The notes: generated from the letters alone by a model not told the origin. A stretch of DNA of 47,330 nucleotides from Actinomycetes bacterium (GCA_024228575.1 JAAETH010000678.1:1-47330); one strand, 5' to 3'. Positions 1 through 8,982 are shown, counted from the stretch's first letter. Numbers and translations are program-made.

Positions 1-2058
1 ATGTGTTCGCCCACCCGCGCCTGTGTGCTGACCGGCCGAAACCATCACGCCGTCGGATTCGGACAGATCCCCGAGTACGCCACCGACTTCGACGGCTACG
101 TCGGCGAGATCCCGAGGTCGGCGTCCACAATCGCCGAGGTGCTGAGCGAGTATGGCTACGCCACGGCTGCGTTCGGGAAGTGGCACAACACGCCGATCGA
201 CCATGTGAATCGCAATGGCCCCTTCGACCGCTGGCCAACGGGACACGGCTTCGACTATTTCTACGGGTTCGTGGCTGCCGAGACCTCGCAATACGAGCCA
301 CGATTGTTCGAGAACACGACGCCGATCGAACCACCGGACGGACCCGGCTACCACCTCACCGAAGACATGGCGGACAAGACGATCTCGTACCTCCGTCGTC
401 GCCGAAACACCGCACCCGACACTCCGGTGCTGATCTATTTCACACCCGGTGCAGTTCATGGACCACACCACATCCCCAACGAGTGGGCCGACCGCTACGC
501 AGGGGTGTTCGACGACGGTTGGGAAGCGCTGCGCGAACGAACCTTCGCTGCCCAGCTCGAGTCCGGATGGATTCCCCCCGACGCCGAGCTGACAGCGATC
601 GACCCAACGATGCAACGCTGGGACGACGTCCCCGAGGAGCACCGCCGCTTCCAGTCACGGTTGATGGAGGTCTATGCCGGGTTCGCCGAACACACCGACC
701 ACCAGTACGGCAAGGTGCTCGATGAGCTAGAAGCCCAAGGCGAGCTCGACAACACCCTGATCTTCTACTTGAACAGCGACAACGGCGCCTCAGCAGAGGG
801 GATGTTCGGAACCATCTCCGAAATCCTGTGCCAAAACGGGTTCCGTGTGCCCGTCGATGAACAGATCGAGATCCTCGACCGCGACTACGGCGGTATGGAC
901 ACCCTCGGTACCGAGATGGTCGACAACCACTACCACGCCGGTTGGGCATGGGCCACCGACACACCGTTCAAGTCGACCAAGCTGGTGGCCGCACACTTCG
1001 GTGGTACCCGCACACCACTCGCCATCGCGTGGCCGAAAGGTTTCGCCCACGATCCTGTTCCACGCGATCAGTTCCACCATGTCATCGATGTGGCGGCCAC
1101 CATCTACGACGTCCTCGGGATCGATCCCCCGGCCGAGGTCGGCGGGGTATCGCAGACCCCGATCGACGGGGTCTCGCTCGTTCCATCTTGTCGCGACGCC
1201 GCAGCGGAGTCGGGCCACACAACCCAGTACTTCGAGATCATGGGTAGCCGAGGTATCTACCACGAAGGCTGGTTCGCTGGCGCGTTCGGACCGCGCAACC
1301 CGTGGGATCCGCAGTACAACCGATTCCGAGGATGGGATCCCGATGAGGATCGATGGGAGTTGTACGACCTTCGTGCCGACTACAGCCAGGCGACCGACCT
1401 CGCCGATGCCCAGCCAGAGAAGCTGGCCGAGCTGCGCGAGCAGTTCGATCAGCATGCCGAGGCGAACCAGGTGTTCCCGATCGGCGGTGGTCTGCTCACA
1501 TCGGTCTTCCGGCCCGACCTCATGAAGTCGAACACCGTCGACAGGTGGATCTTCGACGGCGACGACGACCGAATCGCCGAAGCGATGGCCCCGAAGTACC
1601 TGAGTGGATACTCCAGCCGATCAACAGTGCGATTCAGCGCCGGACCCAATGACAGTGGTGTGCTGTTCTGCGTGGGTGGAATCACCGGTGGGTTCACGGT
1701 TTACGTCGATGCAGGCATCCTGGCAGCGGAGTACAACACCGGTGGAGTCGAACGAACCACGGCTGTCGCGCCCGATGCGATGGCGGCAGGCGACCACGAG
1801 GCCATCATCGAACTCGTCATGGAAACGACCAGACACCGCAGCCCCGCCCAGCTGAACATCGACCTCGACGGCCGACGAGTTGCCAGCACACGTGTGGGAC
1901 GGACCATGCCTGCCATGTTCAGTTTCTCGGAGACCTTCGACGTCGGCAAGGACCTCGGCTCACCTGTCTCGCTGGTGTACGCCACCCGCAAACCGTTCGC
2001 GTTCAGCGGCAACATCGAAACCGTGGAGTGCACGTACCTCGAGACCAAAGAACCCTGA
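1..2058 (+). CDS. Arylsulfatase (formylglycine sulfatase), 5' partial
   Basis: Hydrolyses sulfate esters. The window opens inside the gene: the first visible residues are the sulfatase signature CSPTR, whose Cys is converted to formylglycine in active type I sulfatases, and this motif normally lies 60-90 residues into the protein. The ATG at base 1 is therefore an internal Met and the true start is upstream. Other family marks are GKWHN (about residue 60, metal and sulfate ligands), DNGAS (about 260, Ca-binding Asp/Asn) and PFKSTK (about 323). The 685 visible residues plus the missing N-terminus fit the roughly 780-residue arylsulfatase class that carries a C-terminal beta-rich extension. No signal peptide can be judged because the N-terminus is absent. 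The next gene on the strand starts 200 bp downstream, so operon membership is uncertain. Confidence 0.93.
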   Translation: MCSPTRACVLTGRNHHAVGFGQIPEYATDFDGYVGEIPRSASTIAEVLSEYGYATAAFGKWHNTPIDHVNRNGPFDRWPTGHGFDYFYGFVAAETSQYEPRLFENTTPIEPPDGPGYHLTEDMADKTISYLRRRRNTAPDTPVLIYFTPGAVHGPHHIPNEWADRYAGVFDDGWEALRERTFAAQLESGWIPPDAELTAIDPTMQRWDDVPEEHRRFQSRLMEVYAGFAEHTDHQYGKVLDELEAQGELDNTLIFYLNSDNGASAEGMFGTISEILCQNGFRVPVDEQIEILDRDYGGMDTLGTEMVDNHYHAGWAWATDTPFKSTKLVAAHFGGTRTPLAIAWPKGFAHDPVPRDQFHHVIDVAATIYDVLGIDPPAEVGGVSQTPIDGVSLVPSCRDAAAESGHTTQYFEIMGSRGIYHEGWFAGAFGPRNPWDPQYNRFRGWDPDEDRWELYDLRADYSQATDLADAQPEKLAELREQFDQHAEANQVFPIGGGLLTSVFRPDLMKSNTVDRWIFDGDDDRIAEAMAPKYLSGYSSRSTVRFSAGPNDSGVLFCVGGITGGFTVYVDAGILAAEYNTGGVERTTAVAPDAMAAGDHEAIIELVMETTRHRSPAQLNIDLDGRRVASTRVGRTMPAMFSFSETFDVGKDLGSPVSLVYATRKPFAFSGNIETVECTYLETKEP

Positions 2059-2257
2059 CCTCCGGGCAGCCAAGCGGAGCTCCGAGTTGGATCTGGAGTT
2101 CACCGGCCGAGACCACGCCGCAGGCCACCGAGACAAACATCACCAATCCATCGTCTCCTCCGATGTCAGCACCAGTGCCCAAGACAACCTCCATCAGACC
2201 GTCGAGGGCCTGCAAACTCGGTAACGTGGCGCTGGACACGAACCGAGGGGATGTCCA

Positions 2258-3463
2258 ATGCAAACACTGTTCATCGGTGGCCGGCTCTTCGATGGGATGA
2301 ACGCTCCAACCGACGGGGTGGCAGTACTCGTAGAAGATGGGGTGATCGCCCGTGTCGCCCCCGATGCGGAGTTCGAGGGTTTCGGTGGGCGCATCATCGA
2401 CACCTCCGGCGGCACATTGATGCCCGGCCTCATCGATTGCCACGTGCATCTGTGCCTCGGCGGCGAGAGCGATCCTCGGGCGATGCGCGAGGGGATGGAT
2501 CCTGGCTACCTGGTGCTGGCCGGTCTGCAACGCGCACAGGCAACACTGGCGGGCGGGATCACAGCCATCCGCGACTGTGGCGGCATGGACTATCTCGAAT
2601 TCGCCATTCGTGATGTGTGCAACAGCGGGGCCCAGCTCGGCCCGACGATCCGTGCCGCTGGGAAAATGATCTGTATGACCGGCGGCCACGGCAACGCTAT
2701 CGGCAGGGTGGCCGATGGTGCCGACGAGGTCGTCAAGGCGGTGCGTGAGCAGATCCATGCCGGATCCGATTTCGTGAAACTCATGGCAACCGGAGGTGTG
2801 CTGACACCGGGTGTCAACCCGGAGGACGCTCACTTCACGCTCGAGGAGATCTCCGCCGGGATCCACGAAGCCCACCGGTTCCACAAGCGCACAGCTAGCC
2901 ATGCCCAGGGCACCGAGGGGATCCTCAATGCCACCCGGGGTGGGGTCGACAGCATCGAACACGGCATGTTCATGACCGACGAGTGCGTCGAGGAGATGGT
3001 GGCTCGTGGGACCTATCTCGTGCCGACCCTCGCCGCCGGCCATCGAATCCAAAACGATGAAGCGCTGCAGGCGATACTTCCGGCGTTTGTGCGGGCCAAG
3101 ATCGACCGCATCAGCGGAAAGAGTGCTGCCTCGCTCAAGCTGTTCTACGACGCCGGCGGCAAGGTGGCGATGGGCACCGATGCCGGTGTGCCGTTCTGCA
3201 TGCATGGCGACAATGCCCGCGAGCTCGAGTTCATGGTCGAGGCGGGTGTGAGTCCTCTCGACGCCCTCATCGCCGGCACATCCAATGCCGCCGATCTGCT
3301 TGCACTCGAGAACGAGGGGAGCCTGGCCGAGGGCAACGCTGCCGACCTGTTGGTCGTCGATGGCGATCCATCGGACGACATCCTCATGGCAGCCCGCACC
3401 GAAAACCACCGCATGGTGGTGAAGCGCGGTCTGATCGTGAACGAGGTGTCCCTCATCAGGTAG
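2258..3463 (+). CDS. Metal-dependent amidohydrolase (imidazolonepropionase/prolidase-like)
   Basis: A 401-residue amidohydrolase-superfamily enzyme that hydrolyses C-N bonds with a binuclear metal centre in a TIM barrel. The first metal motif HVHL lies near residue 65 after a GLID turn. A Lys in DFVKLMATGG (about 174) can be the bridging carboxylated lysine. His residues in ASHAQG (about 213) and IEHGMF (about 238) and the Asp in GTDAGV (about 309) complete the ligand set. The C-terminal segment ending in GNAADLLVVDGDP is the usual beta-sandwich closure. The ATG at 2258 is preceded by GAGGGG. The family covers Xaa-Pro dipeptidases, imidazolonepropionases and other cyclic amide hydrolases; the substrate cannot be assigned from sequence alone. 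It faces the GFA gene convergently with 84 bp between them. Confidence 0.9.
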   Translation: MQTLFIGGRLFDGMNAPTDGVAVLVEDGVIARVAPDAEFEGFGGRIIDTSGGTLMPGLIDCHVHLCLGGESDPRAMREGMDPGYLVLAGLQRAQATLAGGITAIRDCGGMDYLEFAIRDVCNSGAQLGPTIRAAGKMICMTGGHGNAIGRVADGADEVVKAVREQIHAGSDFVKLMATGGVLTPGVNPEDAHFTLEEISAGIHEAHRFHKRTASHAQGTEGILNATRGGVDSIEHGMFMTDECVEEMVARGTYLVPTLAAGHRIQNDEALQAILPAFVRAKIDRISGKSAASLKLFYDAGGKVAMGTDAGVPFCMHGDNARELEFMVEAGVSPLDALIAGTSNAADLLALENEGSLAEGNAADLLVVDGDPSDDILMAARTENHRMVVKRGLIVNEVSLIR

Positions 3464-3547
3464 GGAATCACTCTGCTCCCGGAAATCCGGTCCACCGAAC
3501 TCCGCGTCGGCTTCGGCAGATGCACCTCGAGCAACTCGAGTCCGTCG

Positions 3548-3955
3548 CTAGCTGCGAGCCGATGTCGCCGCGGATTCGTCGATGTGAACCCATGGCTGCT
3601 TGCTCGATGTCCAGATGTGGTACTTGGGATCGAGCCAGGACGAGTCGTCGAGTGTGCCTGCCTTGATGAACACCGATTCAGTGAACGCCTCGACCTTCGA
3701 GAACAGGGGTGAGCCGCAGCTGCTGCAGAAGTACCGATGCACCGGTTGGCCACTGTCGTCTCCGTCCGTGTCGAAACTGGAGAGCGACTCCCCGGCGATG
3801 GTGAACGAGGTTTCGGGGACCGAGACGATGACCGAGAAGGCGGTGCCGGTTTGCCGTTGGCAATCTGTGCAATGACACACGAACATCCCCCTGGGTTCTG
3901 CGCTGCTCGAGTATCGGATCGCGCCACACAAACAGCCGCCCTCAACAGATGACAT
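3548..3955 (-). CDS. GFA / CENP-V family zinc protein
   Basis: A 135-residue protein of the GFA (glutathione-dependent formaldehyde-activating, CENP-V-like) fold. It shows the expected zinc cysteines in order: GGCLCGAIRY near the N-terminus, CHCTDCQRQTG about 30 residues later, and FCSSCGSPLF in the middle. It ends with the WTSSKQPW motif common in this family. I chose the ATG at 3955 because AAGGAG lies eight bases upstream; a longer reading frame to 4015 adds an unrelated 20-residue head. The family name comes from one member; most GFA proteins have no demonstrated formaldehyde activity, so the molecular role is open. It lies downstream of a decayed beta-lactamase-family gene on the same strand. 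Confidence 0.88.
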   Translation of the reverse strand: MSSVEGGCLCGAIRYSSSAEPRGMFVCHCTDCQRQTGTAFSVIVSVPETSFTIAGESLSSFDTDGDDSGQPVHRYFCSSCGSPLFSKVEAFTESVFIKAGTLDDSSWLDPKYHIWTSSKQPWVHIDESAATSARS

Positions 3956-4036
3956 GACCACTCCTTCTGGGTCTGCGATATGCCGGTCAGGCTGCTTTCT
4001 AGCCTTGATGGCCATCCGCCGCCAGACGGGATCACT

Positions 4037-4560
4037 TCACTGGCGGATCCATGCCTCAACCAGGGGAATGACATGTGCCTGTGTGAACTGGCTTGCAACA
4101 GAACGTCGCGACGGGTGCCCGAAGTCGGGGTCGGAGAGCGACACGACCGTGACCTGGAGGTCGGGCATGACCAACACGACCTGTCCCCCACCGCCCCTGG
4201 CCGAAAACGTCGGGTAGCCGGCCAGATCGCCAAGCCACCACAGATAGCCGTACGGGTGGGGCTCCCCGGCGGGACCGATCGCCTGTTGTGTGGTCGATGT
4301 CTCGGTTCCACCAGTCGACAGTGATCTCCAAGGGATCGAAGAGGTGAGTGAAACCGTAGCTACAGGTGTCTTGTGACGTGGCCTCGCTCAAAGCGATCGA
4401 TAGCAGATGTACACCCCCGGTGTTGTAGAGGAAGCCCGATGCGACGTTCGGCGAGTCGAGAATCTCCCGCGCAGACACCGCGTGGCGAGGTGATTCTCGA
4501 TTCTCGATCTCGGGCTCGTAGGCGAACCCGGTACTCATGGTCAGACCAGCTGCGTCCAGC
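4037..4560 (-). pseudogene. Decayed serine beta-lactamase-family hydrolase
   Basis: Two frames on the minus strand carry consecutive pieces of a class C/penicillin-binding-like serine hydrolase. The upstream frame (from about 4553) reads GLTMSTGFAYEPE and FLYNTGGVHLLSIALSEAT, the segment containing the YxN-type catalytic motif, then FDPLEITVDWWNRD. The downstream frame (about 4280 to the stop at 4037) reads PHPYGYLWWLGDLAGYP and RGGGGQVVLVMPDLQVTVVS, the C-terminal sheet with the HxG-like GGGGQ region. About 40 residues normally found between these parts are missing and the frame changes across the junction. A TGA lies just upstream of the first piece, and the SxxK catalytic region is not recoverable. 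I conclude it is a deleted, frameshifted and 5'-truncated relic. Confidence 0.8.
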
Positions 4561-4710
4561 CCTCACCTTCTGCCTGACCTGCCACAACACGGTCCTCACT
4601 ATCGCATCGAGGGCTCCAACATCAGCTATGGACCGTCGGGCTGCAATCCCCGACGACAGCCATGAGGCCATACCTGGCTGAAACTCCGCCGCTCAGCCGT
4701 GAGACCGGAT

Positions 4711-4764
4711 GCAGCTCAAGACCGACCCGTCAGCGCCGACTTCACCATCGAAACCCAAGACCTA
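4711..4764 (+). pseudogene. Remnant C-terminus of a TasA-like protein
   Basis: These 18 codons read DAAQDRPVSADFTIETQD. They align without gaps to the last 18 residues of the TasA-like protein ending at 6514 (PAAQSQTSTADFTFEAQD), with ten identities. The paralogue stops directly after its final Asp, whereas here the frame continues into the next gene. The piece is best read as the 3' scar of a further TasA-like gene whose body has been deleted. It makes the long reading frame beginning at 4699 look artificially extended. Confidence 0.6.
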
Positions 4765-4782
4765 CCGGACCGAAGTGACTCG

Positions 4783-5808
4783 GTGAACAGACAGCACCTA
4801 TCGCGGGCGCGCTCGCCCCATCCATCACCCAGTGCTCACACGGCCCCCAACAATCGGGCCCGCAAGGGAAGACGTGTCGCCAACCTCGCGTTCATCCTCA
4901 CAACAGCCGCCCTCGCTGCCGCCCTCTCCACCGTGCCTCACACGAGCGCAGCGTTCACCGACATCACCGACAACTCCGGCAACGCACTAACTTCCGACAC
5001 CCTCGACCCCCCGACCTCAACAGCGGCCACCGGTGGAGCCGACATCACAATCGACTGGACCGCCACCCCCGATTCCTACGCCACCGGCCACAGGGTCTAC
5101 CGGTCGACAAGCTCGGGTGGCCCGTACACCCAGATCGCCCAGATCACGCCCCGAACCACAGTCACCCACACCGACAACCCGGCCGATGGCACGTACTACT
5201 ACGTGGTGCGCTCGTACTACCTGGGGTGGGAGAGCGCCGACAGCAACGAGGACGCAGCAACCTTGATCGGAGTGCTGTACCTGCACAACAACCCGTCCCC
5301 ACCAACCGGTGGAACCAGCTCCCAGGGCCTGCTCCCCCTCGACACGAACGCCCCGACCGCCACGAGCCTCTACAACTACGACACGGACCGAGACGCTTTC
5401 GCCGGACTTGTGATCGCTAAGGGCAGCGGACTGGGTGAGACGGAAGCGACGAAGATCCAGCGCTGGATGTATATCGCGGCAGGCGGCTTGGACCTGTCGA
5501 CAGCCCCGCAACTGACCATTTCCACGGCCATGAAGGACTTCTCATCGGGCAAGAACGCGACCGCCGAAGCGGGACTCTACGATTGCACGGCTGCCGGCGC
5601 GTCGTGCACATTGCTTGCCTCCGACACGGTGACGAGCAACCCATGGCCATCGAGTTGGCAGGACATCACCTTCACTTTCGGCACCCTCTCCCACACCATC
5701 TCCGCCGGTCGGGCGCTCGTAATCAAGCTCGTCGTCGACGGCAACTCGGACGACAACCTGTGGTTCGCGTACGACACGACCTCATACCAGGCCCGTATCG
5801 ATTTCTAG
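4783..5808 (+). CDS. Secreted SipW-cognate protein with fibronectin III-like domain
   Basis: About 341 residues from a GTG at 4783. After a basic stretch (RARKGRR) comes a hydrophobic segment (LAFILTTAALAAAL) and the sequence SAAFTDITDNSGNALTSDTL. This matches the SipW-cognate class of signal peptides, in which cleavage precedes an A-F-[ST]-D motif followed by GN and a short strand. A fibronectin III-like domain follows (DITIDWTATPDSYATGHRVYRS through DGTYYYVVRSYY), then a Ser/Thr-rich region of about 170 residues I do not recognise. The frame is open back to 4699, but residues there are the scar of a neighbouring paralogue, so I prefer the internal GTG; the start remains uncertain and no strong ribosome site is seen. 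The neighbours include the matching signal peptidase. A role as an extracellular matrix or fibre component is inferred. Confidence 0.75.
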   Translation: MNRQHLSRARSPHPSPSAHTAPNNRARKGRRVANLAFILTTAALAAALSTVPHTSAAFTDITDNSGNALTSDTLDPPTSTAATGGADITIDWTATPDSYATGHRVYRSTSSGGPYTQIAQITPRTTVTHTDNPADGTYYYVVRSYYLGWESADSNEDAATLIGVLYLHNNPSPPTGGTSSQGLLPLDTNAPTATSLYNYDTDRDAFAGLVIAKGSGLGETEATKIQRWMYIAAGGLDLSTAPQLTISTAMKDFSSGKNATAEAGLYDCTAAGASCTLLASDTVTSNPWPSSWQDITFTFGTLSHTISAGRALVIKLVVDGNSDDNLWFAYDTTSYQARIDF

Positions 5809-5923
5809 TCCGGGTTTGCTACCGGATCGCCATACAACAGCGCGAGCCTGCATCGTCTCGAGGCCCCAAAGCTCTCCGACGGCATCACTCAACTCTGACC
5901 CGTGTCGAACGATTGGTATAGAA

Positions 5924-6514
5924 GTGAGAAACGTACGTGGAGCCGGATCCGGCCAGGGACTTGTTGTTGCAACTGTGCGGCTGACGTCGATCGCGGCCGC
6001 ACTGCTGTTGATCACGGCCCTGACGGCGTCGCGTTCGAGGGCCGCGTTCAGTGACACGAGCGTCAACACGGGCAGCTCGTTCTCGACGGGTTCTGTTGTG
6101 ATCACAGACGACGACACAGGGACCGCCCTGTTCTCGGCCACCGGAATGACGCCTGGCAGCGCGGTGGTCGAGTGCATCGTGTTGACCTACTCAGGATCCG
6201 TCACGCCGGCCGACATCAAGATGTACGGCACCACCACCGGCACGCTGGACACCTATCTCGACACCACGATCGAAATCGGCACCGGCGGAACGTTTGGCAA
6301 CTGTACGGGTTTCGCTCCGGCATCGACCGTCTATAGCGGCACGCTCGCCAACTTCTCTGCGACATATCTGAACTGGGCATCGGGTCTGGCACTCTTCACC
6401 GCCGCTGCGAATCCGACCTCTCAAACTCTGCGCGTCACCGTCGATGTACAGAACAACCCCGCGGCACAATCCCAGACTTCGACAGCGGACTTCACGTTCG
6501 AAGCCCAGGACTGA
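5924..6514 (+). CDS. TasA/camelysin-like SipW-cognate secreted protein
   Basis: About 196 residues from a GTG at 5924; an in-frame TTG at 5816 gives a longer but unconvincing head. The N-terminus has a basic stretch, a hydrophobic core (LTSIAAALLLITALTA) and RAAFSDTSVNTGSSFSTGSV. This is the classic SipW-class processing region seen in TasA and camelysin, where the mature protein begins near the A-F-S-D motif. The rest is Thr/Ser/Gly-rich beta structure with two conserved-looking Cys (VVECIVL, FGNCTGF) that could form a disulfide, ending in STADFTFEAQD. In Bacilli such proteins form biofilm fibres or act as cell-surface proteases; which applies here is unknown. The signal peptidase gene follows 121 bp downstream. 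Confidence 0.8.
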   Translation: MRNVRGAGSGQGLVVATVRLTSIAAALLLITALTASRSRAAFSDTSVNTGSSFSTGSVVITDDDTGTALFSATGMTPGSAVVECIVLTYSGSVTPADIKMYGTTTGTLDTYLDTTIEIGTGGTFGNCTGFAPASTVYSGTLANFSATYLNWASGLALFTAAANPTSQTLRVTVDVQNNPAAQSQTSTADFTFEAQD

Positions 6515-6635
6515 GAACCCCAGACTGGTCGAATCCGAAGTTCGGCAACCTCCTACGGCCAGCACCGCGACGTCTCCATCGGCAGCGCCCGCGGATTGCG
6601 ATAAGGCGGGTTCGGTTGTGGCCGACTGATGCTGT

Positions 6636-7322
6636 ATGCCTTCGGGGTCGACAGACCACCCAGTGAATCTGGACGGTTCTCACCAACACCGCCCGGCCGA
6701 CTTGACCTCGGCCAGGCGCGTCTCTGACTCGACTCCTCACAACGCCATCGTCGAGTTCACGGTGATCGATCTGGGATCGGGCAGGGCCGAGAAGCTCGGC
6801 GCCGATCCTTTCAAGCCTGTCCCGGTTCCCGTGTGGCGCCTGATCGTCAGCGGCGTTGCGAACTTCGCTGTCGTCTTGGTTTTCGGCCTTCTTGTGGTAT
6901 CGGTCGGACCGGCTCTGCTCGGGTACCGACCGGTTATCGTCAGCTCGGCATCGATGGAGCCGACGATTCGTTCGGGCGATGTTGTGGTGACCGAAGCTCC
7001 GTCGAACGAACTGCCTGGTGTTGGTACCGTCATCAACTTCGAGACCGGTGAGGGGTCGGTGATACATCGCGTCGTCTCGGTCGAGGGTTCACAGGTACGA
7101 ACGGCGGGAGACGCCAACGCTTCCACCGATCCCGATCCGGTGAGCCTCGACCAGGTGCAAGGAGTGGGCCTGCTGGTGGTGCCCTTCGTGGGAATGCCCG
7201 AGCTCTGGCGCGTGCGGGGTCGATGGCTGTGGCTTGTCTGGGGCTTCTTGCTGTTCGCTGCGGCAATCTACGTGAGCCGGGCCGAGTGGCTGTCGGGCCG
7301 ACGCCCCAGGTGGGCCCGGTGA
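6636..7322 (+). CDS. sipW: SipW-type signal peptidase I
   Basis: A 228-residue membrane signal peptidase of the archaeal/SipW (endoplasmic-reticulum-like) branch. After a soluble N-terminal tail of about 65 residues it has a transmembrane helix (about 67-95), then the catalytic serine motif SSASMEPTIRSGD with Ser106. The region GSVIHRVVSV follows, where His144 replaces the lysine of typical bacterial enzymes, and then TAGDANASTDPDP with the conserved GD. A second hydrophobic helix lies near 200-220. Ser-His chemistry is the defining feature of the SipW branch, which processes TasA-like precursors; two such precursors lie immediately upstream. The stop codon overlaps a GTG of the next gene by GTGA, so the diguanylate cyclase is probably translationally coupled. 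Confidence 0.92.
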   Translation: MPSGSTDHPVNLDGSHQHRPADLTSARRVSDSTPHNAIVEFTVIDLGSGRAEKLGADPFKPVPVPVWRLIVSGVANFAVVLVFGLLVVSVGPALLGYRPVIVSSASMEPTIRSGDVVVTEAPSNELPGVGTVINFETGEGSVIHRVVSVEGSQVRTAGDANASTDPDPVSLDQVQGVGLLVVPFVGMPELWRVRGRWLWLVWGFLLFAAAIYVSRAEWLSGRRPRWAR

Positions 7323-8902
7323 ACCTGCCCGACAGTGCTTCTGAGCTTGCCCGGAGTCCCGTCGCCATCTCAGGCGAGGACCGTTCCGGACAAGGGATAG
7401 CCGACGATATCGAGGAAGCGCTGCGCATCGCCCGCGTGATCCTCGTGGTGTTCGCCTCGGTTGTCATCGCCGGATTCCGCCCCGTGGCCAACTCGGGCAG
7501 CTGGGTGACCGTGGCGTTTCAGTTCTTGGGGATGGCGGTGGGAGTTCTGTTCATGAACACACTGTCCACCAGGGTTCCGCTGTCGGGGCGGTGGATGTGG
7601 CTCATACAGTCGCTCGATGTGTTGGGCGCTGCCTTGATCATGCTCACGATCGATTCTGAATTCCGCAGCGGTAGCTGGGCAGTGTTGCTCATTCCCGTGG
7701 TCGTCGGTGCAGTTCGAAGCGGAACCACGGCAGCGATGTTGTCGTGGCTCGGTGGCTGTCTGGCATTCCTCATGTTGACCCAACTGGGACTGCTGGAAAG
7801 TGTCACCGACGCGGAGGACCTGATTCGTGCGCCGGCAATGCTGTTGGCGATCTCGGTCACGATCGGTCTCGTCGCTCGCTGGATGCGCGCTGGATGGGAG
7901 CGCCAGCAGATACTGACCGAACACGCGGCGGAGCGAGAGAGACGCCTCGCCGCCCTCGAGTCGACTTCTCGCGCGCTCATGAACACGACAATTCCCGAGG
8001 CCCTATCCATCGCCGCGGCAGCAGCCGTCGATCTGGGTTTCGACACGGCCACGGTCAGGGCGGCGGGCGAGGCCACGCCCAATCTGGTAGCTGGAACCGG
8101 CCGTCATATCGCACAGGTCGATCCGACCCTTGGCGTAGCTGCCCTCTCTGTTGTTGTCTCGTCGTGGGTTCAGGACAACCATGTGAAGGCACACAGTGCC
8201 CAAGTGCTCGAGCCGGGTTCCGACATGGTCGTCGCTGGTTGGTCACCGACGCCCATCGGCGAGGACTTGGCAAGGGCCCTTGTCGCCCTTGTTGGCCAAA
8301 CATCGGGGGCTGTGAAGGCTGCAAAGGTGACCGCACACCTGAAGGACGTAGCATCGCGCGATGGGCTCACCGGTGCTCTCAATCGACGGGCCTTCGACGA
8401 CAGGCTCTACATCGCTGCCAGCTCGGGGTCGGGTCTCGCGCTCGCATTCGTCGACCTGGACCACTTCAAGACGATCAACGACACATACGGCCACCAGGCC
8501 GGTGACCAGGCCCTGATCCGAACAGCGGCGACTCTGGCTGAGACCGTGGGCGACGAGGGAGTTGTCGCAAGGTTCGGCGGAGACGAATTCGCTGTGATCA
8601 TCCCGGGCTGCTCACACGCCCGGGCCGCGGAGCTCACCGACCGGATGCTGGAGAGAACAAGCGAGCCCATCCGATCCGAGGGACACGAGTTCTCGTTGAC
8701 CCTCTCGATGGGCGTCGCAGTCTCGCCAACTGTCTGTGAACCCTTTCAACTTCTGGAACTCGCCGACGCGGCCGTGTACGAAGCCAAACGACGTGGCCGC
8801 GCCAACCGGGTCATCGCCGCCCTGCGCCTGCCTTCGGTCGAGTCTCGCGACCCGCTCGCCGACCCGCCGGCGGTGAGCCCAAAGCCATCCCTCGGCGGGT
8901 AG
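7319..8902 (+). CDS. Membrane diguanylate cyclase (GGDEF)
   Basis: A 527-residue protein that makes cyclic di-GMP from two GTP. The first 200 residues are hydrophobic, with about five or six predicted membrane segments (for example ARVILVVFASVVIAGF, LDVLGAALIMLTI, PAMLLAISVTIGLVA). A coiled-coil-like ERQQ...AERERRLAALES linker and a GAF-like region follow. The C-terminal GGDEF domain has DGLTGALNRRAF, FVDLDHFKTINDTYGH and the intact catalytic RFGGDEFAVI. The RxxD product-inhibition site is absent: the four residues at that position are GDEG. The GTG at 7319 overlaps the stop of the signal peptidase gene; another GTG nine bases upstream is possible. Its place after a SipW cassette suggests that c-di-GMP controls or responds to the secreted matrix proteins, an inference. 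Confidence 0.92.
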   Translation: MNLPDSASELARSPVAISGEDRSGQGIADDIEEALRIARVILVVFASVVIAGFRPVANSGSWVTVAFQFLGMAVGVLFMNTLSTRVPLSGRWMWLIQSLDVLGAALIMLTIDSEFRSGSWAVLLIPVVVGAVRSGTTAAMLSWLGGCLAFLMLTQLGLLESVTDAEDLIRAPAMLLAISVTIGLVARWMRAGWERQQILTEHAAERERRLAALESTSRALMNTTIPEALSIAAAAAVDLGFDTATVRAAGEATPNLVAGTGRHIAQVDPTLGVAALSVVVSSWVQDNHVKAHSAQVLEPGSDMVVAGWSPTPIGEDLARALVALVGQTSGAVKAAKVTAHLKDVASRDGLTGALNRRAFDDRLYIAASSGSGLALAFVDLDHFKTINDTYGHQAGDQALIRTAATLAETVGDEGVVARFGGDEFAVIIPGCSHARAAELTDRMLERTSEPIRSEGHEFSLTLSMGVAVSPTVCEPFQLLELADAAVYEAKRRGRANRVIAALRLPSVESRDPLADPPAVSPKPSLGG

Positions 8903-8982
8903 GCGTCGGTGGCCGGCTGACACCGGTGCTTGGTTCCTCGTCGCTGGGTCGACACGCCTGGACCGCGGCCCGACCTTCGGGT

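Noticed and set aside
2003-3409. 468-residue minus-strand open frame over the amidohydrolase gene
   Set aside because: The plus-strand frame has clear catalytic motifs and ribosome site; the minus frame is an antisense shadow of high-GC coding DNA.
3145-4311. 388-residue minus-strand frame across three genes
   Set aside because: It runs through the amidohydrolase and GFA genes out of frame and shows Arg/Ser-rich composition. Only its far upstream end overlaps real beta-lactamase relic sequence in another frame.
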